64,000 nt of DNA from Cololabis saira (taxonomy: Eukaryota > Chordata > Actinopteri > Beloniformes > Belonidae). This document shows, piece after piece, positions 33,281 to 47,273 of the stretch; position 1 is the first letter of the stretch, and every line of letters starts with the position of its first letter. The notes under the pieces were generated by a model that saw nothing but the letters and a program-made list of their open reading frames with translations, had not been told where the DNA came from and made no database searches. Both the position numbers and the translations under genes were made by a program. The stretch spans positions 33,169,361 to 33,233,360 of the forward strand of contig NC_084606.1 in assembly GCF_033807715.1 (NCBI RefSeq), read 5' to 3'.

Positions 33281-33766
33281 AGGCTGAATTATGGTTCTGC
33301 GTCAAAACGACGCCGTGTCTACGGCGTGTGGTTTTTGTACACGCAGAGGACACGCCGTCACATGCGCCGTCTCTGACGTGCACCTCCTGAAAATTGTAAC
33401 TACGCGTCGAGGAGACGCCGACCACACGCAGACCGAGAGGGCTGTGATTGGTTCGTTTGAAAGCGACGCATTTCCGGTTTCCGGTTTGAATCAGTAGTGA
33501 ACTTCCAGGGCTCTTTTCTTCGTTTATATGTGATTTTTTTTGTTTTTGTTTTTTGCACAATAGTTGTCCTTATCTCTTTGATTTACTGTGACCGGAAAAA
33601 GTCGGATAAACCATTCAGAAAAAGATCGCTAACTAGTGGCCGCGGGGGGTACTGCACCGCGACCAAATGGAGAGACGGAGAAGTCCGAAGGATTCGTGAC
33701 GACGTCACGGGTGCGCCGTGTGCTCTGCGTGTGTGTGACGCAGAAGTATACCCGCACCTTTAGTCT
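33281..33766. mobile_element. Non-autonomous element related to the palindromic MITE
   Basis: The left end AGGCTGAATTATGGTTCTGC resembles the GC-rich palindromic MITE. The right end on the complement has AAAGGTGCGGGTATACTTCT then GCGTCA, matching the left arm in part (TTCTGCGTCA). It abuts the previous element with no spacer beyond the shared TAA. The middle is unlike the short palindromic copies, so this may be a longer relative. Confidence 0.55.
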
Positions 33767-33769
33767 AAA

Positions 33770-34215
33770 ACCAGCCTGTTCTGGTAAGACTGCTGCACTA
33801 GCGACTGTCTGTGTCACTCTTCATCAACCCTTCAGAGATGTACGTTTGGTAATTAAAGATAATTAGAATTCATTAAGTTAAGCCATTGCCAAGTCTTTAT
33901 TTAATCTTAAGTGTTGGTATATTATTTCAGTCTTCCTCAGATATAGTAGTCTAGTGGTGAAGATGTATTTATATGGAGGGAGATATTTCTTTCCACAACA
34001 GTTTTGGTAACCACAACAGGGACTCGTCTCTGCATTTACCCCCATCACAGAGTGGACATCCCTGGGAGACTGCCAGCCACACATCCATTAAGGATTGAAA
34101 TGAATGTTTGATGTCAGCGCTGGGCCACCTAGAAGCCGCCTACCGATCTACGCAGCTCCCTGTGATGTTGTGATAGTGTCCCCTCACTGGTTCCTTTGTG
34201 CCCTCATTATTATTA
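33770..34215. other. Intergenic, nothing recognised
   Basis: No element or gene signal was identified. Confidence 0.4.
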
Positions 34216-34218
34216 TTA

Positions 34219-35286
34219 GGGCCCGAGCACTGACAGTGCGAAGGCCCTATTGCAGGGGTCGGCAACCCAAAATGTGGAAAGAGCCATATTGGACCAAAAA
34301 CACAAAAAACAAATATGTCTGGAGCCGCAAAAAAATGAAAAGTCTTGTATAAGCCTTAGAATGAAGGCAAATGGCGAAAGGTGAAATGTCAAGAAAAAAG
34401 TCGAAATGTCGAGATTAAAAAGGAAAGGAAAAAGGAAGAAAAAAAGAGAAAAAAAGGGAAAAAAAGAATAAAAGAAGAAAAAAAGAAGAAAAAAAGAGAA
34501 AAAAAAGAAGAAAAAAAGGTCAAACATTTTTGAAAAAGCTCCAGGGAGCCACTAGGGCAGCGCTAAAGAGCCACATGCGGCTCTAGAGCCGCGGGTTGCC
34601 GACCCCTGCCCTATTGTATCTGTAGGAATTTTTTTCTCGTTTTTCTTCCAACGAAAGTAGGGCCTTTTTGCCCCCCCTAAACGTGCCCCAAAAGTCACCA
34701 AATTTTGCAACAAGCCAGGCCTGGCAAATAATTTGATATTTAATGGTTCACATTAATGGGCGTGGCCTAATGGCTCAACAGCGCCCCCTAGAAAACTTCG
34801 TGCCTCAAGCCCCACAATACGGTTTGACGTATGTACATGCATGAAAATCGGTACACACCTGTATCCTGTCGCAACTTAAAGAAAAGTCTCTTGGCGCCAT
34901 GGCCGAAACCGAACAGGAAGTCGGCCATTTTGAATTAATCGTGTAATTTTGGCGCAATTTATGCCATTTCTTCGGCCGTTAATACGGCCCGAACCGTAAC
35001 GTGCACCCAGGTGTGTTATACATCAAAATGTGCGTCTCCATCCTGAAACGATGGGCATTAATTTTCTCAGTCAAAAGCGTTACCGTGGCAATGATAGACG
35101 CCAAAAAGCGCGCCCCCCCCCCCTTCATCTGATTGGTCCATATTTGATAGTTCCTACTTTCTGCCATAACTTTTGAATGGTTTGACATAAAGACTCGTGG
35201 GTGGTGTCATCGGACTCGCTTTTGACTCCTTCACCTTAATTGGTGCAAATTAGCCCCGCCCCTTATTCTGATTGGTCGATATTTGT
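34219..35286 (-). mobile_element. GGGCCC-family element, 5' end missing, with hAT inserted
   Basis: It starts GGGCCCGAGCACTGACAGTG and then matches the copies at 5329 and 54088 in reverse orientation. The GCTGCAAGCAGC end is absent; homology stops at about 35286 in ATT repeats. A hAT MITE (34253-34608) is inserted in the CCCTATTG motif next to its end. It has a single internal unit. Confidence 0.83.
34253..34608. mobile_element. hAT MITE (CAGGGGTCGGCAACCC family, copy 3)
   Basis: Perfect 8-bp duplications CCCTATTG (34245-34252, 34609-34616) and the ends CAGGGGTCGGCAACCC / GGGTTGCCGACCCCTG. At 356 bp it is the shortest copy, with a minimal TCGAAATGTCGAG cassette and a purine tract. Confidence 0.95.
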
Positions 35287-35289
35287 TAT

Positions 35290-36688
35290 TATTATTTATG
35301 TTTACCTCTGATCATGTCTATCATTGATAGGGATTAGTGTTGGTGGGAAAGGGCGTGGACGGCTGGTATTGACTGTCTTTACTTTTAAGTACTTTGTGTT
35401 ACATTTTATAGTACAAAAAGTTCTATATATGAATGGTTTAATGTGATTCGATTTTTACTTTAACTGAAATAAGCTGGGGCTTAAAGCCAGACCATCACCT
35501 ATACCCTATAAAAGTTCATATAGATATTTTTATACCTTAAAAAAAAAAGATGGTGTTGAAAAGGTTTCAGAAAACTATTTTTGTGAGGCGAGTCTATCCC
35601 AGGCCTATATTTGGTCATGCACTGGTCGCTTTAGAGAAATATATGCACATTTACTTCTTCAAATACCACAAGAGATTGATCTCGATGGAGCAGGGTTGCA
35701 GTTAATTGTTTGATTTGGAATCGTTTTTTTTTCCCCCTCACAATGCCACAATATTGTCTGACATTTCAGCGAGTCAACAACGATCTTCATTTTTGAGCTT
35801 GGCCTTTCTGTGACTTGACATTTATCCTGCACTTGATTGGCTGAAGAAGAGGAAGTGCCGCAGCCTCTAATGCACTCCCTACCTATCCCTTGTTCTACTT
35901 TTCTCCTTCAATTAGAGAGTCTGCCCTTAGGGGTGCCTAGAAAAAGTTCTGAGGCTTTAGACCATCTCACATGAACTCACAAAGGGCAGGGTTTTTTTAA
36001 ATTCATGGCATATCTGTTTTTAAAGTGCAGGTACATATGTTCGAGCAGCTCAAGCAAAAGTGCACAACACCTAATGTTTTGAGCTACAGGAGATGTAAGA
36101 AATAATGCATTAACAAAAAGAGAATGAAATCCCTAAAGCCCAAAGGGTCTTAGGGGGTTTAATTTTAATTAAAATCAGAGAAGTTTGAATGCATTCAGTG
36201 CACAATATTTGATGATTCATAACAGGCCTAATCAAATAATAATCAACTGAGTGTGTCCTCCTCATCAGCCTGGTAGGTGCGTGGAATAAATTTGTTGTGA
36301 AGGAGTTTTCATCAGAATATTTCTCTTACTTCAAAAAGCTTGTGACATGAATTTTAAATCAGCTAAGGCTCATTTAATGCTACACTAAACAGTCTTTATT
36401 TCTTCTTCAATTGTAATTACCTTGTTGGTGAAGGTGAAGTTTGCTTTCCTGGAAGTGTCGAACAATTTCGAAAAGATGTCTAGAACTTTTTCAGAGGAAC
36501 AGCTTACGCTTCACCCTTGAATGAACAACGTTCACTAACATGACGACAACAGGCTGTCTTAACTGATCATATCATCATCATTTTTGTTCAGCATGCACAC
36601 ATAACCATATCAGTTGTTTTAAATCTCACTGTAGCGGTTCTGTAGGTGAGATGCTACCTATAACAGCTGGACTTAAGAGTCAGTGTTG
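35290..36688. other. Intergenic, mostly unrecognised
   Basis: AAGTACTTTGTGTTACA and GTTCTATATATGAATGG near 35390-35440 look like a decayed LINE tail. Nothing else was recognised. Confidence 0.4.
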
Positions 36689-36696
36689 TCGTAGAC

Positions 36697-37671
36697 CAGG
36701 GGTCGGCAACCCGCGGCTCTAGAGCTCTTTAGCGCCGTCCTAGTGGCTCCTGGAGCTTTTTCAAAAATGTTTGACCTTTTTTTCATCTTTTTTTCTTTTT
36801 TTCTCCTTTTTTCCCTTTTTTTCTCTTTTTTCCTTTTTAATCTAGAAATTTTGACTTTTTTCTCGAAATTTTGACTTTTTTCACTTGACATTTCGACTTT
36901 TTTTCTCAACATTTCGACTTTTTTATCAACATTTCGACTTTTTTCTCGAGATTGTACTTCAACGTTAATCTCGACATTTCAACCTTTTTTCTTGGCATTT
37001 CGACCTTTTTCTCGACATTTCGACTTTTTCTCAACATTTCACTTTTTTCTCGAAATTTTTACTTTTTTCTCAACATTTCGACTTTTTTATCAACATTTCG
37101 ACTTTTTTATCAACATTTCAACTTTTTTCTCGAGATTGTACTTCAACGTTAATCTCGACATTTCAACCTTTTTCTTGACATTTCGACCTTTTTCTTGACA
37201 TTTCGACCTTTTTCTTGACATTTCGACTTTTTCTCAACATTTCACTTTTTTCTCGAAATTTTGACTTTTTTCTTGACATTTCGACTTTTTTATCAACATT
37301 TCGACTTTTTTATCAACATTTCGACTTTTTTCTTGACATTTCGACTTTTTTCTCAACATTTCGACTTTTTTCTTAACATTTTGACTTTTTCTCAACATTT
37401 CACTTTGTTCTCGAAATTTTTACTTTTTTCTTGACATTTCAACTTTTTTCTCAACATTTCGACTTTTTTCTTGACATTTCGACTTTTTTCTCAACATTTC
37501 GACTTTTTTCTTAACATTTCAACTTTTTTCTCAACATTTTGCCTTTCGCCATTTGCCTTCATTCTAAGGCCTATACAAGACTTTTCATTTTTTTGCGGCT
37601 CCAGACATATTTTTTGTTTGTGTTTTTAGTCCAATATGTTTCTTTCAACATTTTGGGTTGCCGACCCCCTG
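36697..37671. mobile_element. hAT MITE (CAGGGGTCGGCAACCC family, copy 4) with long array
   Basis: Perfect 8-bp duplications TCGTAGAC (36689-36696, 37672-37679). Between the arms lie about 700 bp of units of roughly 20 bp (TTTCGACTTTTTTCTCAAC and variants), the largest such array in the window. Blocks of several units are themselves repeated, so the array has grown by duplication. Confidence 0.95.
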
Positions 37672-37679
37672 TCGTAGAC

Positions 37680-38584
37680 TCACTAAACGTCGAGTCTGAG
37701 TCCAGTCTTGAGTCTCAGGTGTTCATTCGAGTCATTAAACAAAAAACAAAGAAAAAAAAAATCAAAAAATCAAGCTCCCTGCTCACAGCTAAAGACATAA
37801 TTTACTCCACTGCTCTTCCACAGCTGCAAAACATCCCGATAGCATTTACTTAAATTCTTACTAGATGGCGATTAAGAGTTGAAAGTGAAAGTGCAGTTTG
37901 AAATTAAATCAATTTTGAACCTAATATAGATATTATCTCATGCCAAAACGTCATGTGATGTTACACAAAATGAAATAAAAATTTGAGGACTTGTCTTTAC
38001 GTCTTAAAATCTGGGGTTGGGTTGTACTGGACAGGCCTGGTAAGAGTAAGGACCCTTAATACCCATAATAAGCCAACGACCCTCATATGAACGATCACGT
38101 CTATGCAACAGGATTGCACATCCTGAGCCCTGAGAATACGGCTAAAGTAGGATTTATCAGTGTTTTTTCTTTGGTCTATATGATTTTTCATGAGCACACA
38201 AAACACATTTATAATGGGGAAGAAACATATCCCTTAGTAGAGTGCAGTTCAGCGTTTTTCTTTCTTTAATATCCCCATCCACCCAATTGTTTATGAACAT
38301 CAATACACCATCCAATCTGCAAAAATATGTCCTATATCCTCCTGGATTTGATCTAATTTACAATCTTGAGTGATGGAATAACCAGAACTGTAATATCTCT
38401 TCTCCACTGGAATATATATATTTTTAAATTATAATAATAAATCAAAACTAGCAGAGCTTTCCAATTTTTTTCATGAATAATCTGAACTGTGCAGGTAGGT
38501 CTTTTCTCATTCTCCTCAGAATATAACAGTGGGACTATTTTTGATCCTTCTGACCTCCTTCTTCTCCTAAACATGTAGCCTATA
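37680..38584. other. Intergenic, nothing recognised
   Basis: No element or gene signal was identified. Confidence 0.4.
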
Positions 38585-38592
38585 GTAAAAGT

Positions 38593-39588
38593 TAGGGGTG
38601 TAACAATATATCGTGCCACGAAATATTGGATTATTAATATTAATCTATTGTGTTGACTAGTAACGCACATCCGACCGTGACGACCGCGCCTCGACCCGCG
38701 GACCAAAATCTTCCTCCGCTCAGAAGAAACTAGTACCGTTTTGGTCCTGATCACGGGACTCTTGAAGGGTTTTGAGCTCTGAACTTTTACTGATGTAAGG
38801 GTGGTGTAGAGTTAAGCCTTACCTTATTAAATTAAACCTTTTTGGGGTGGTCAGTAGGATAAACACGGGGAAACTTCTGCTGAGTTCCAGTGTACTTTAA
38901 TGTCCCTCAACAGTGTAGGATTTTAGAACATCAACACAGCAGCTAGTGCCGTACTGTGGCGTATCACTCCGCCCAAACTAAAACAGACTAATCACTACAG
39001 ATAAACTGACTAGTGTCATTATAGTCCCTGATTTACATCAAAATATAAAGAATATATTTATAAAATAATGAACCCTGAATTACCAAAATAACCTTCTTAA
39101 CAAAAACAAATCTCCTCTTACACTTATAAGGTGAGCATGAATCAATCTTTTTTATGATGTAAAAATGTATTTATTTATTTACTTTTATTTATTTATTTCA
39201 TTTTAGTTGTTACATTTCTGGAAAAGTCAAAGTCAAATCATACATGAGAGAAACTATTCAGTTTGTGGCAAAATATTTGTACTTGTATGAAACTGAAGAT
39301 CATAATGCAAACCTGACATTTACTTTTAGTTCAGTTTGTGGAAAATGGTTGGCCTGGCTTTCTCTTTAAAACTTAAACAGTTATAAAGCATTACAAACTG
39401 GAACAATAGGGAAAACGCACAGTATTGTTTTGTATTTTGTGTATTTCAAATAAAAGACAATTTTTTCCAGTCATATGTTCCTCATTCAAGGTTGTTAAAA
39501 AAATACTGCTATAATATCGTATCGTTATCGTGACCTCAATATCGTGTATCGTACCGTATCGTGAGATTAGTGCATCGTTACACCCCTA
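38593..39588. mobile_element. hAT element (TAGGGGTGTAAC ends)
   Basis: The ends TAGGGGTGTAACAATATATC and the complement of ATCGTTACACCCCTA are flanked by perfect GTAAAAGT duplications (38585-38592, 39589-39596). Subterminal ATCGTATCG-type motifs are typical of such hATs. No transposase was recognised. Confidence 0.93.
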
Positions 39589-39596
39589 GTAAAAGT

Positions 39597-40515
39597 ACAT
39601 GAATCTGTCTCAGATTGGAGCGTATGACCAGCAGGACTCTCTGGTTATGTGCTTCTCGCTGGAATGCACAGGACAGCTCTGGCAGACCTGGAGAGGATAT
39701 GTATAGAGGAGATCGCTTCAGAAGATAAGGACCGTCTGGTCCACAGTGAAAGGCCCTGGAGGTAACGCTGGTTTTGATCTGGCTCATTAGGACCTGGGTG
39801 CCTTATAAACTGTCAGGGTGCAGAGCAATATGAAACAGATATGGAGTCAGACGACTTTATAGGTCAGTGATGCAGACTGAATGAAAGTCAGCAGAGCCTC
39901 TGGTGCCACCTCTGAGCTACGGCTTTGAGAGATAGAAAGAGAAAAATCAGAAGTGATGGTATGAGATTGTGTTTAATATTTCTGTTAAGCCGGGCTGTAT
40001 TTATCTACCGCCAATGCCACTGTTATTTTATGTCACCTAAATAATATACAGCCTCTTTTATACTAAAGTAGCAATAAAGACGTAACATAACTACATATTT
40101 CAATTGTATTTGAAGGAATATGTGATTGCTGGGAGGAGGTGTTGACTAGCTTTCTCCTGTTTCTATTATTAGCAAGCAAACAAAGAACAGCCAAAGTAAT
40201 CACACGCTATTTAGATTTGCTCATACAAGTCCAAATTGTTCTTTCATTCATCAACTTAACAATCATAAAACTAGAGGTATGTCCCAGATGCGGCCTGAAA
40301 CATGTCATAAAGGTTATTTTCTTTGGTTTTAGGCTGTTGCAGATGAAAGATGATTCATCATCAAAAATCATGGCAATGTCTTTCTTCGTAGCTCTTTTTT
40401 GCAATCAAAGATTGCCTGAGATGGTTTTCTGAGAGTATCAGAAACGGTCTGTTTTGGGTTTATTTGGTTTTTCCTGTAATGTCCACTGTGGAGTTTTGAT
40501 CTTAAATATGCCCTT
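39597..40515. other. Intergenic, nothing recognised
   Basis: The 97-codon ORF at 40139-40432 has no family motif. Confidence 0.4.
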
Positions 40516-40519
40516 TTAA

Positions 40520-41532
40520 CCTCCTGAGACCCGGGCTTTTGTTTGATGTGCATTTTTTATGTCTCCTTACTATTTGGGATCAGTAGGACCTAATTTTTGT
40601 TTAAATTAAATTTTTGCTTCTATGTGCTGTTGAACTATGTCAAATCCAATGGCCTCACATGAGGACAATGGGTTTATTTTTGCATATACATTTTTTCCTT
40701 GCTATTTGGGATCAGGAGGACCCAAATAACCTAAAAATGAAATTTTTGCTTTCTACAATAAGTAGTTATCTCAAAAACCACCACAACTCTATTTCCCTCT
40801 CTTGGTCCTGCCCTGCGTCCGTGCACATCCTGGTCAGGTTCTTATAATACAAATATGATTTTATTTGCAATATACTCAGCATTTTGAATGAAATAAAGTG
40901 CTACAGAGTAAAAACATGGGTATTAGGTTATATCTCTATATCATTTATATTTATATATCACTTTCAATTGTTTTCTTTCTTATTACAAGGAAATAAAAAC
41001 TTGCTCCACTGGCAGATTATTCTACTTATTTCTAGTGAAAACGTGCTTTAAACAAATGGAAATCTAAAAACAAGTATTTTAAGTGTAATGAGTTTTGACT
41101 AGAAATTGGACATTTGAGCAAGAAATAAAGACAAATGTTCTTGTAAAGAATTTACGTGTTTGCAGTGAAGATAGCCCTGATGTCCTCAAACGAGTACTTC
41201 ATGTTTACAGACGTTGTAGCTTGCTAATATTACTCAAATATATCAAAAAAGCATGCCATGTGAAGCTGCAGACGTTATTGTGCATGAATATACTAGTTTC
41301 AATCCTAAAATTAGGTTAGGATTTTTACCTTGTCCATATTTCTGTCGGGAGCTGCCATAGAAGACTTTCATTGAGATCCCAAATTAGTGTAATTTCATTA
41401 TGAGACCACTAGATGGTGCAGGCGGGGGTCCCGGATGAGGACAATGGGTCAATGTTCGTACAAATGAAGTATCATGGCGAAGAACAGCAGAAATGTAATG
41501 TCCTCATATGAGAACGCAGGGTCTCAGCTTGG
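40520..41532. mobile_element. Candidate piggyBac-like remnant (CCTCCTGAGACC end)
   Basis: TTAA (40516-40519) is followed by CCTCCTGAGACCCGGGC. The distal end, on the complement, reads AGCTGAGACCCTGCG at about 41532 without a TTAA. Repeated GAGGACAATGGGT/ATTTGGGATCAG motifs occur inside. The right end appears decayed. Confidence 0.5.
40975..41170 (+). mobile_element. Diverged CAGTACT-family fragment
   Basis: CTCCACTGGCAGATTATTCT, ACTTATTTCTAGTGAAAA, the AAGTGTAATGAG motif and AAATTGGACA follow the order seen at 49240-49420, with many changes. Termini are absent. Confidence 0.7.
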
Positions 41533-42538
41533 ACTTCTCTTTTATTTTGAAAGGGTTTCAGTTTTGATGTGTTGCTTCCTTTGTTGGTTTGGTTGTGTTG
41601 GCTTAGATTTTTTTTAAATCTTTTCATAGTTGTCGACATAATCACTCATAAATATGATCCATGGTGGGTTTTGATAGCCATGGTAATTAATTTAAGTGCG
41701 TCCTGGAGTCTATTAACGGACCTTTTTAACCCAGACCTCACGGCTCAATTATCGGTGACACAACAGCCGTCAAACTGTCATATCACTCATCCTGTCTCTG
41801 CAAAGGAACAACATAAGTGATGTGGATGCCAGGCAACGGAATTAAACATCTATCAGCTTTCACTCTGAGAGTGAGTTACTGTTCCGAAGGGAGTTTTTGT
41901 TCGAGTGAATCCGTTGTCTTTCAGGAACGATGATGAGGAGCATGTCCACCCGCACATGTGAGATTTATCTGTTCACTCAAGTGTTTCAAGCACATGGTTC
42001 ACTGTGGGTGATCAGAGAGTAGTGAAACATCACAGGGGAGGCAATGATTAGTTACTTAATTTTCACACGGTGTCAGACATTATTTTCGCAGATGGTTCAG
42101 AAGATTCAGTGATGTGGGCATGGCCGAGCCGCTTCCAGCTTAATGAACTGATAAGTGCGGCTCCAGCAGTCGGCCTCGTTCTGGACTGCGGTGGGAAGAA
42201 ATAATGTTTGGGTATGACCCTGACAGCTACTCCCTTGCAAAGATCTTCAGTTATATTATGGAAATATTGCCCCCCCCCCCCTTTCTTTTTGAAAACACAA
42301 CTTTCCACTGATGAAATGTAATTTAAACTCCTGGAAAAGGCCTTTAAGTTCAATCACATTTGTTACTTAAAAGGGAAATAACCTGCTTAAAGATCAAGCA
42401 GTATAACTCTTATGTATAATTAATGTTTAAAATCTCTTTAAGAAATCCCTCAAAATCTAAATGAGTGCATTTCTTTGAATTCATGCAGCGGACAATAAAA
42501 GCAACCTTAACCTAACAGACACCTGTTTTTGTTGGTAT
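41533..42538. other. Intergenic, nothing recognised
   Basis: No element or gene signal was identified apart from a C-run at 42271-42281. Confidence 0.4.
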
Positions 42539-42546
42539 AGTATTCC

Positions 42547-43664
42547 CAGTACTGGAGTTGAGGGGGGATGGCATCCCCCCCTGAAATAAAAACGGTCCAA
42601 ATCATCCCCCTGTAAAACTGCCATCCCCCCTTTCCATCCCTTATGTCATTTCATCAATGAATGTGGTTTTACTGATATTTCAACATTTAGAGTCATCACC
42701 AGAAAAATAACTTATTTGACAATTTTCACCTGTTTCAAGTAAATTTTCACTTGAAATAAGTAGAAAAATCTGCCAGTGGAACAAGATTTATCTTCTTATT
42801 ACAAGCAAAAAAATCTTGCTCCACTGGCAGATTTTCTACTTATTTCAAGTGAAAATCTACTTGCAACAGGTGGAAATTGTTGTTTTTTCCAGTGATGAGT
42901 CTTGTTTTAAGTGTAATAAGATTTTTTTTTACTAAAATGAGACATTTTAACTAGAAATAGGACATATATTCTTATTTTGAGTTTTTTTTTTTTTTTTTTT
43001 TTATTAACATACAGTGCAAACAACGACAAAAGACAACATCAGTTTGTGTGTGTGGATAAGGTGATGAAAGTAGATACATAAATTGACAATATTAATTCGA
43101 GAGTAAATAAGTTAAACAAATAAATAATTATCATATAGAGTGGTGTAGCACGATATAATATAGAATAATAATATAGTAATATCCTAATATAACATAATTT
43201 TTATAAAATATTATAACATATAACCAAATTATATCACCATACTAACAATATAATAATACTATAGTTTAACATCCCATGAGATTTCATAACTTAATATAAT
43301 AATAAACTATGAAACAAGTGACATTTTAACTAGAAATAGGACAAATATTCTTGTTAAGATTTTGAGTTTTTGCAGTGATCCATGTTACTTATCCTGTGAA
43401 GGACAGAGTCATATTGATAAGTTCAGAAAAGTGTTTTTTATTGTTGTGTTTTGATGTATTTGATGTAAGCCCAGTGGATATTTAAAGCTTACAGAAGGCT
43501 GCATTTAACTGCTGCTATGTCATTCCTGCAGTATTTCTGCAGCTGTTTTGGTCACTGCTATTATTTGTAATATATTATATTATTTGTAATCAGCACAAAT
43601 TATCTGTCCCCATATGATAAAATCCACCATCCCCCCTGATTTCTTTTTTACAACTCGAGTACTG
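42547..43664 (+). mobile_element. CAGTACT-family hAT-like MITE (copy 3), hit by a retroposon
   Basis: The ends CAGTACTGGAGTTG and CAACTCGAGTACTG are flanked by AGTATTCC (42539-42546) and AGTATTTC (43665-43672), with one mismatch. The internal hairpin is intact. A poly-T-headed insert (about 42982-43319) interrupts it. Confidence 0.92.
42982..43319 (-). mobile_element. AT-rich retroposon with poly-A tail, inside a MITE
   Basis: A T21 run heads the insert, followed by TTATTAACATACAGTGCAAA. It is flanked by an unusually long direct repeat: GACATTTTAACTAGAAATAG and onward, 42941-42981 versus 43320-43366, with a short deletion in the left copy. The orientation implies a minus-strand retroposed transcript. 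The family was not recognised. Confidence 0.7.
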
Positions 43665-43672
43665 AGTATTTC

Positions 43673-44686
43673 CCTTGAAGAAGTCGTCCAGAGAAAGGTG
43701 GAGGACACAGCTGGACCTTTATCATCCACAGAGTTTTGCAGATTGATATGAATATTAATGTTGTCTGCTGGGACCTGCAGTGAAACCCAGTGTGCTGTCA
43801 CTGTTACCGGGAAGTATGGAGTCACACATTAGCAGTGCAATGAAAATTCACTGAGTTGAAGAACATGGAGAAAAACTAACTTCACTTCCTTCACCCCAAT
43901 TTTAAACCTATACTCATAACTTTGGTGTTTTGCCATCATAAATTATATTTCAGCGCAAAACAGCCCTCGATTCGTTTGAAGTTATAGCTCCCCTCTCTCA
44001 TGGGGTTGATTTCACCGCAGTTTATCACAACATAACCTGCAGCTTTCTGCTTTCTTTCTGCTCATTATCCGTCTACCTGCTTTCCTACATGTTTTATGCT
44101 TATTCATTTACATTATACATTGTTTAGAGCCAGTCTCTCTTCATTTCCAAGACCTGACTGGTGTGTCTCTGCATGGCTGGAGACTAAAGTTGCTTACAAT
44201 GACTCTGCTGTGAGCATTTGTCTTCTTGGTAATTGTAGCCTAGAATTACAATTACATTTATCTGTTAATTATGAAACACTTCTGTCCACTTTAATGGCGC
44301 TGTAGAGATTAAATCAAATGAAATGCAAAAGCAATTTTCCATAATTTGTGAGAGCATTATTAGCGTTATTTATTAGCTTCGGCACATCGTGCGCAGCAAC
44401 AGTTCAACTTCATATTTCTATCAAATTAGATCCCATAATAAGCTCCATATGTCATATCCTAAAAAGTGGAGCTGAAGCTTGCTGGCTTTAGCCTCAAGGC
44501 ATAATAGTTGATATTTTAACCATGATGAGCCACACGTAAAAGAAGAAACAGCATACGGAATCTATTTTGATGCTGAGCTAGTCTGTATCCTAAGCATGGG
44601 GAGAAAAATGATACAAACCTGACTTTGATCAAGGAAAGTCCTCCTGACAGCTTTACCTTGCATTCTCACTCTCACTGTGTGTGTGT
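43673..44686. other. Intergenic, nothing recognised
   Basis: No element or gene signal was identified. Confidence 0.4.
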
Positions 44687-44694
44687 GTGTCTGC

Positions 44695-46148
<1,454 letters not shown>

Positions 46149-46156
46149 GTGTCTGC

Positions 46157-46780
46157 ACATTTTCAGATTTGTTTCCATTGTCATGAAGCAAAACAAGTTC
46201 TCTAGCGGAAACCAAAAGGTTTGGATTGCCAGTTTCTGCAAAAGCAAAGTAAATAAACATCAATCTCACACTGGAATTAAATAAATAAAAAGAAAGCCCT
46301 GTATTGCATGTGATTTATATACGACTCAAATCCCCGTCCCTCCACACGTGGACGGTAAAATATCACAGCATTTTGTCAATCACGACACTGATTAAAACGA
46401 AACACCCTGTTATCTGACGCTCTGGGATTCAGAATTGATTTAACAAATTCTTTCTCTAATAACAGCCATGACTCTCATAAAGTGGACAGCTGGAGGGAAG
46501 AAAGTTTCCTAAAAATCCATCTTGTAACTCACAAACTGACGCAGTTTGGTATGCATTCAACTCATATCAGTCACTGAGAGCGGTGAGTCACGGTTGTAAC
46601 TGCTGCTGACGGTAAGAACAAAACAAAACAAAGCATGCATTTTTAATTAATTTTCCAAAATGTTTTGTAAATTATGAATAATTAATAATCTTTAACTCAT
46701 AGAACAATTCTACAGTGCCTTTATGAACAGAAAGCCTAAAAACTTAAAAGGCATGCAGTTATCGTATCATAGTAAGGTTA
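46157..46780. other. Intergenic, nothing recognised
   Basis: No element or gene signal was identified. Confidence 0.4.
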
Positions 46781-46933
46781 AAACCGTCGACTTTCTTTTT
46801 TTTTTTTTTATATATATATCTTTTTATTTCACAATAATTTTCACAATTCACATTCACGATTTCTATTCTACCCACATTCCTACCCTCCCCATAATTACCC
46901 TAGGGGAAAAAAAAAAAAAAAAACATACATTAA

Positions 46934-47273
46934 AGGAGCTTGAGGCCGGATTGTGGCAGGATTTATGAAAAAAATCTGTATATGTTTTAAGTTTTCTAGT
47001 AATAATGTCAGAGGAAGCGTTCCAAACCCAAAAGAGTGAGCCCTCTAGTGTATCTCTCCTTTGCCTTGAACAGGCTGTGTGCTGCAAAATGTGCTGCAAT
47101 TCGGTCCCGAATTTCCCGCGCTGGGCTGCGGATGTGACGTCACATGGCGCTGCATGCACGTTCTCCCCGTTCTCCCGTGCCGGCTTCACTGTTGGCTGCA
47201 GTACCCTTAACGGCCGTCGTGGTGAAGGGTGGCGCTAGAGAGTCTCATTTCTTAAAAGGAGCCTCAAGCTCCT
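46934..47273. mobile_element. TTAA-TSD MITE (AGGAGCTTGAGG family), uninterrupted copy
   Basis: TTAA at 46930-46933 and 47274-47277, arms AGGAGCTTGAGGC and GCCTCAAGCTCCT. It is 340 bp and retains the intact site AGTAATAATGTCAG where the sister copy at 11107 has a 1.25 kb insert. Confidence 0.93.
47135..47142. promoter_or_regulatory. CRE/ATF-type site TGACGTCA in the TTAA MITE
   Basis: Core of the 14-bp perfect palindrome ATGTGACGTCACAT (47132-47145), identical to that at 12564-12577. Confidence 0.45.

Noticed and set aside
36780..37560. Regular repeats of roughly 20 bp, superficially CRISPR-like
   Set aside because: There are no unique spacers, the units vary, and they sit inside a hAT MITE of a eukaryotic genome.
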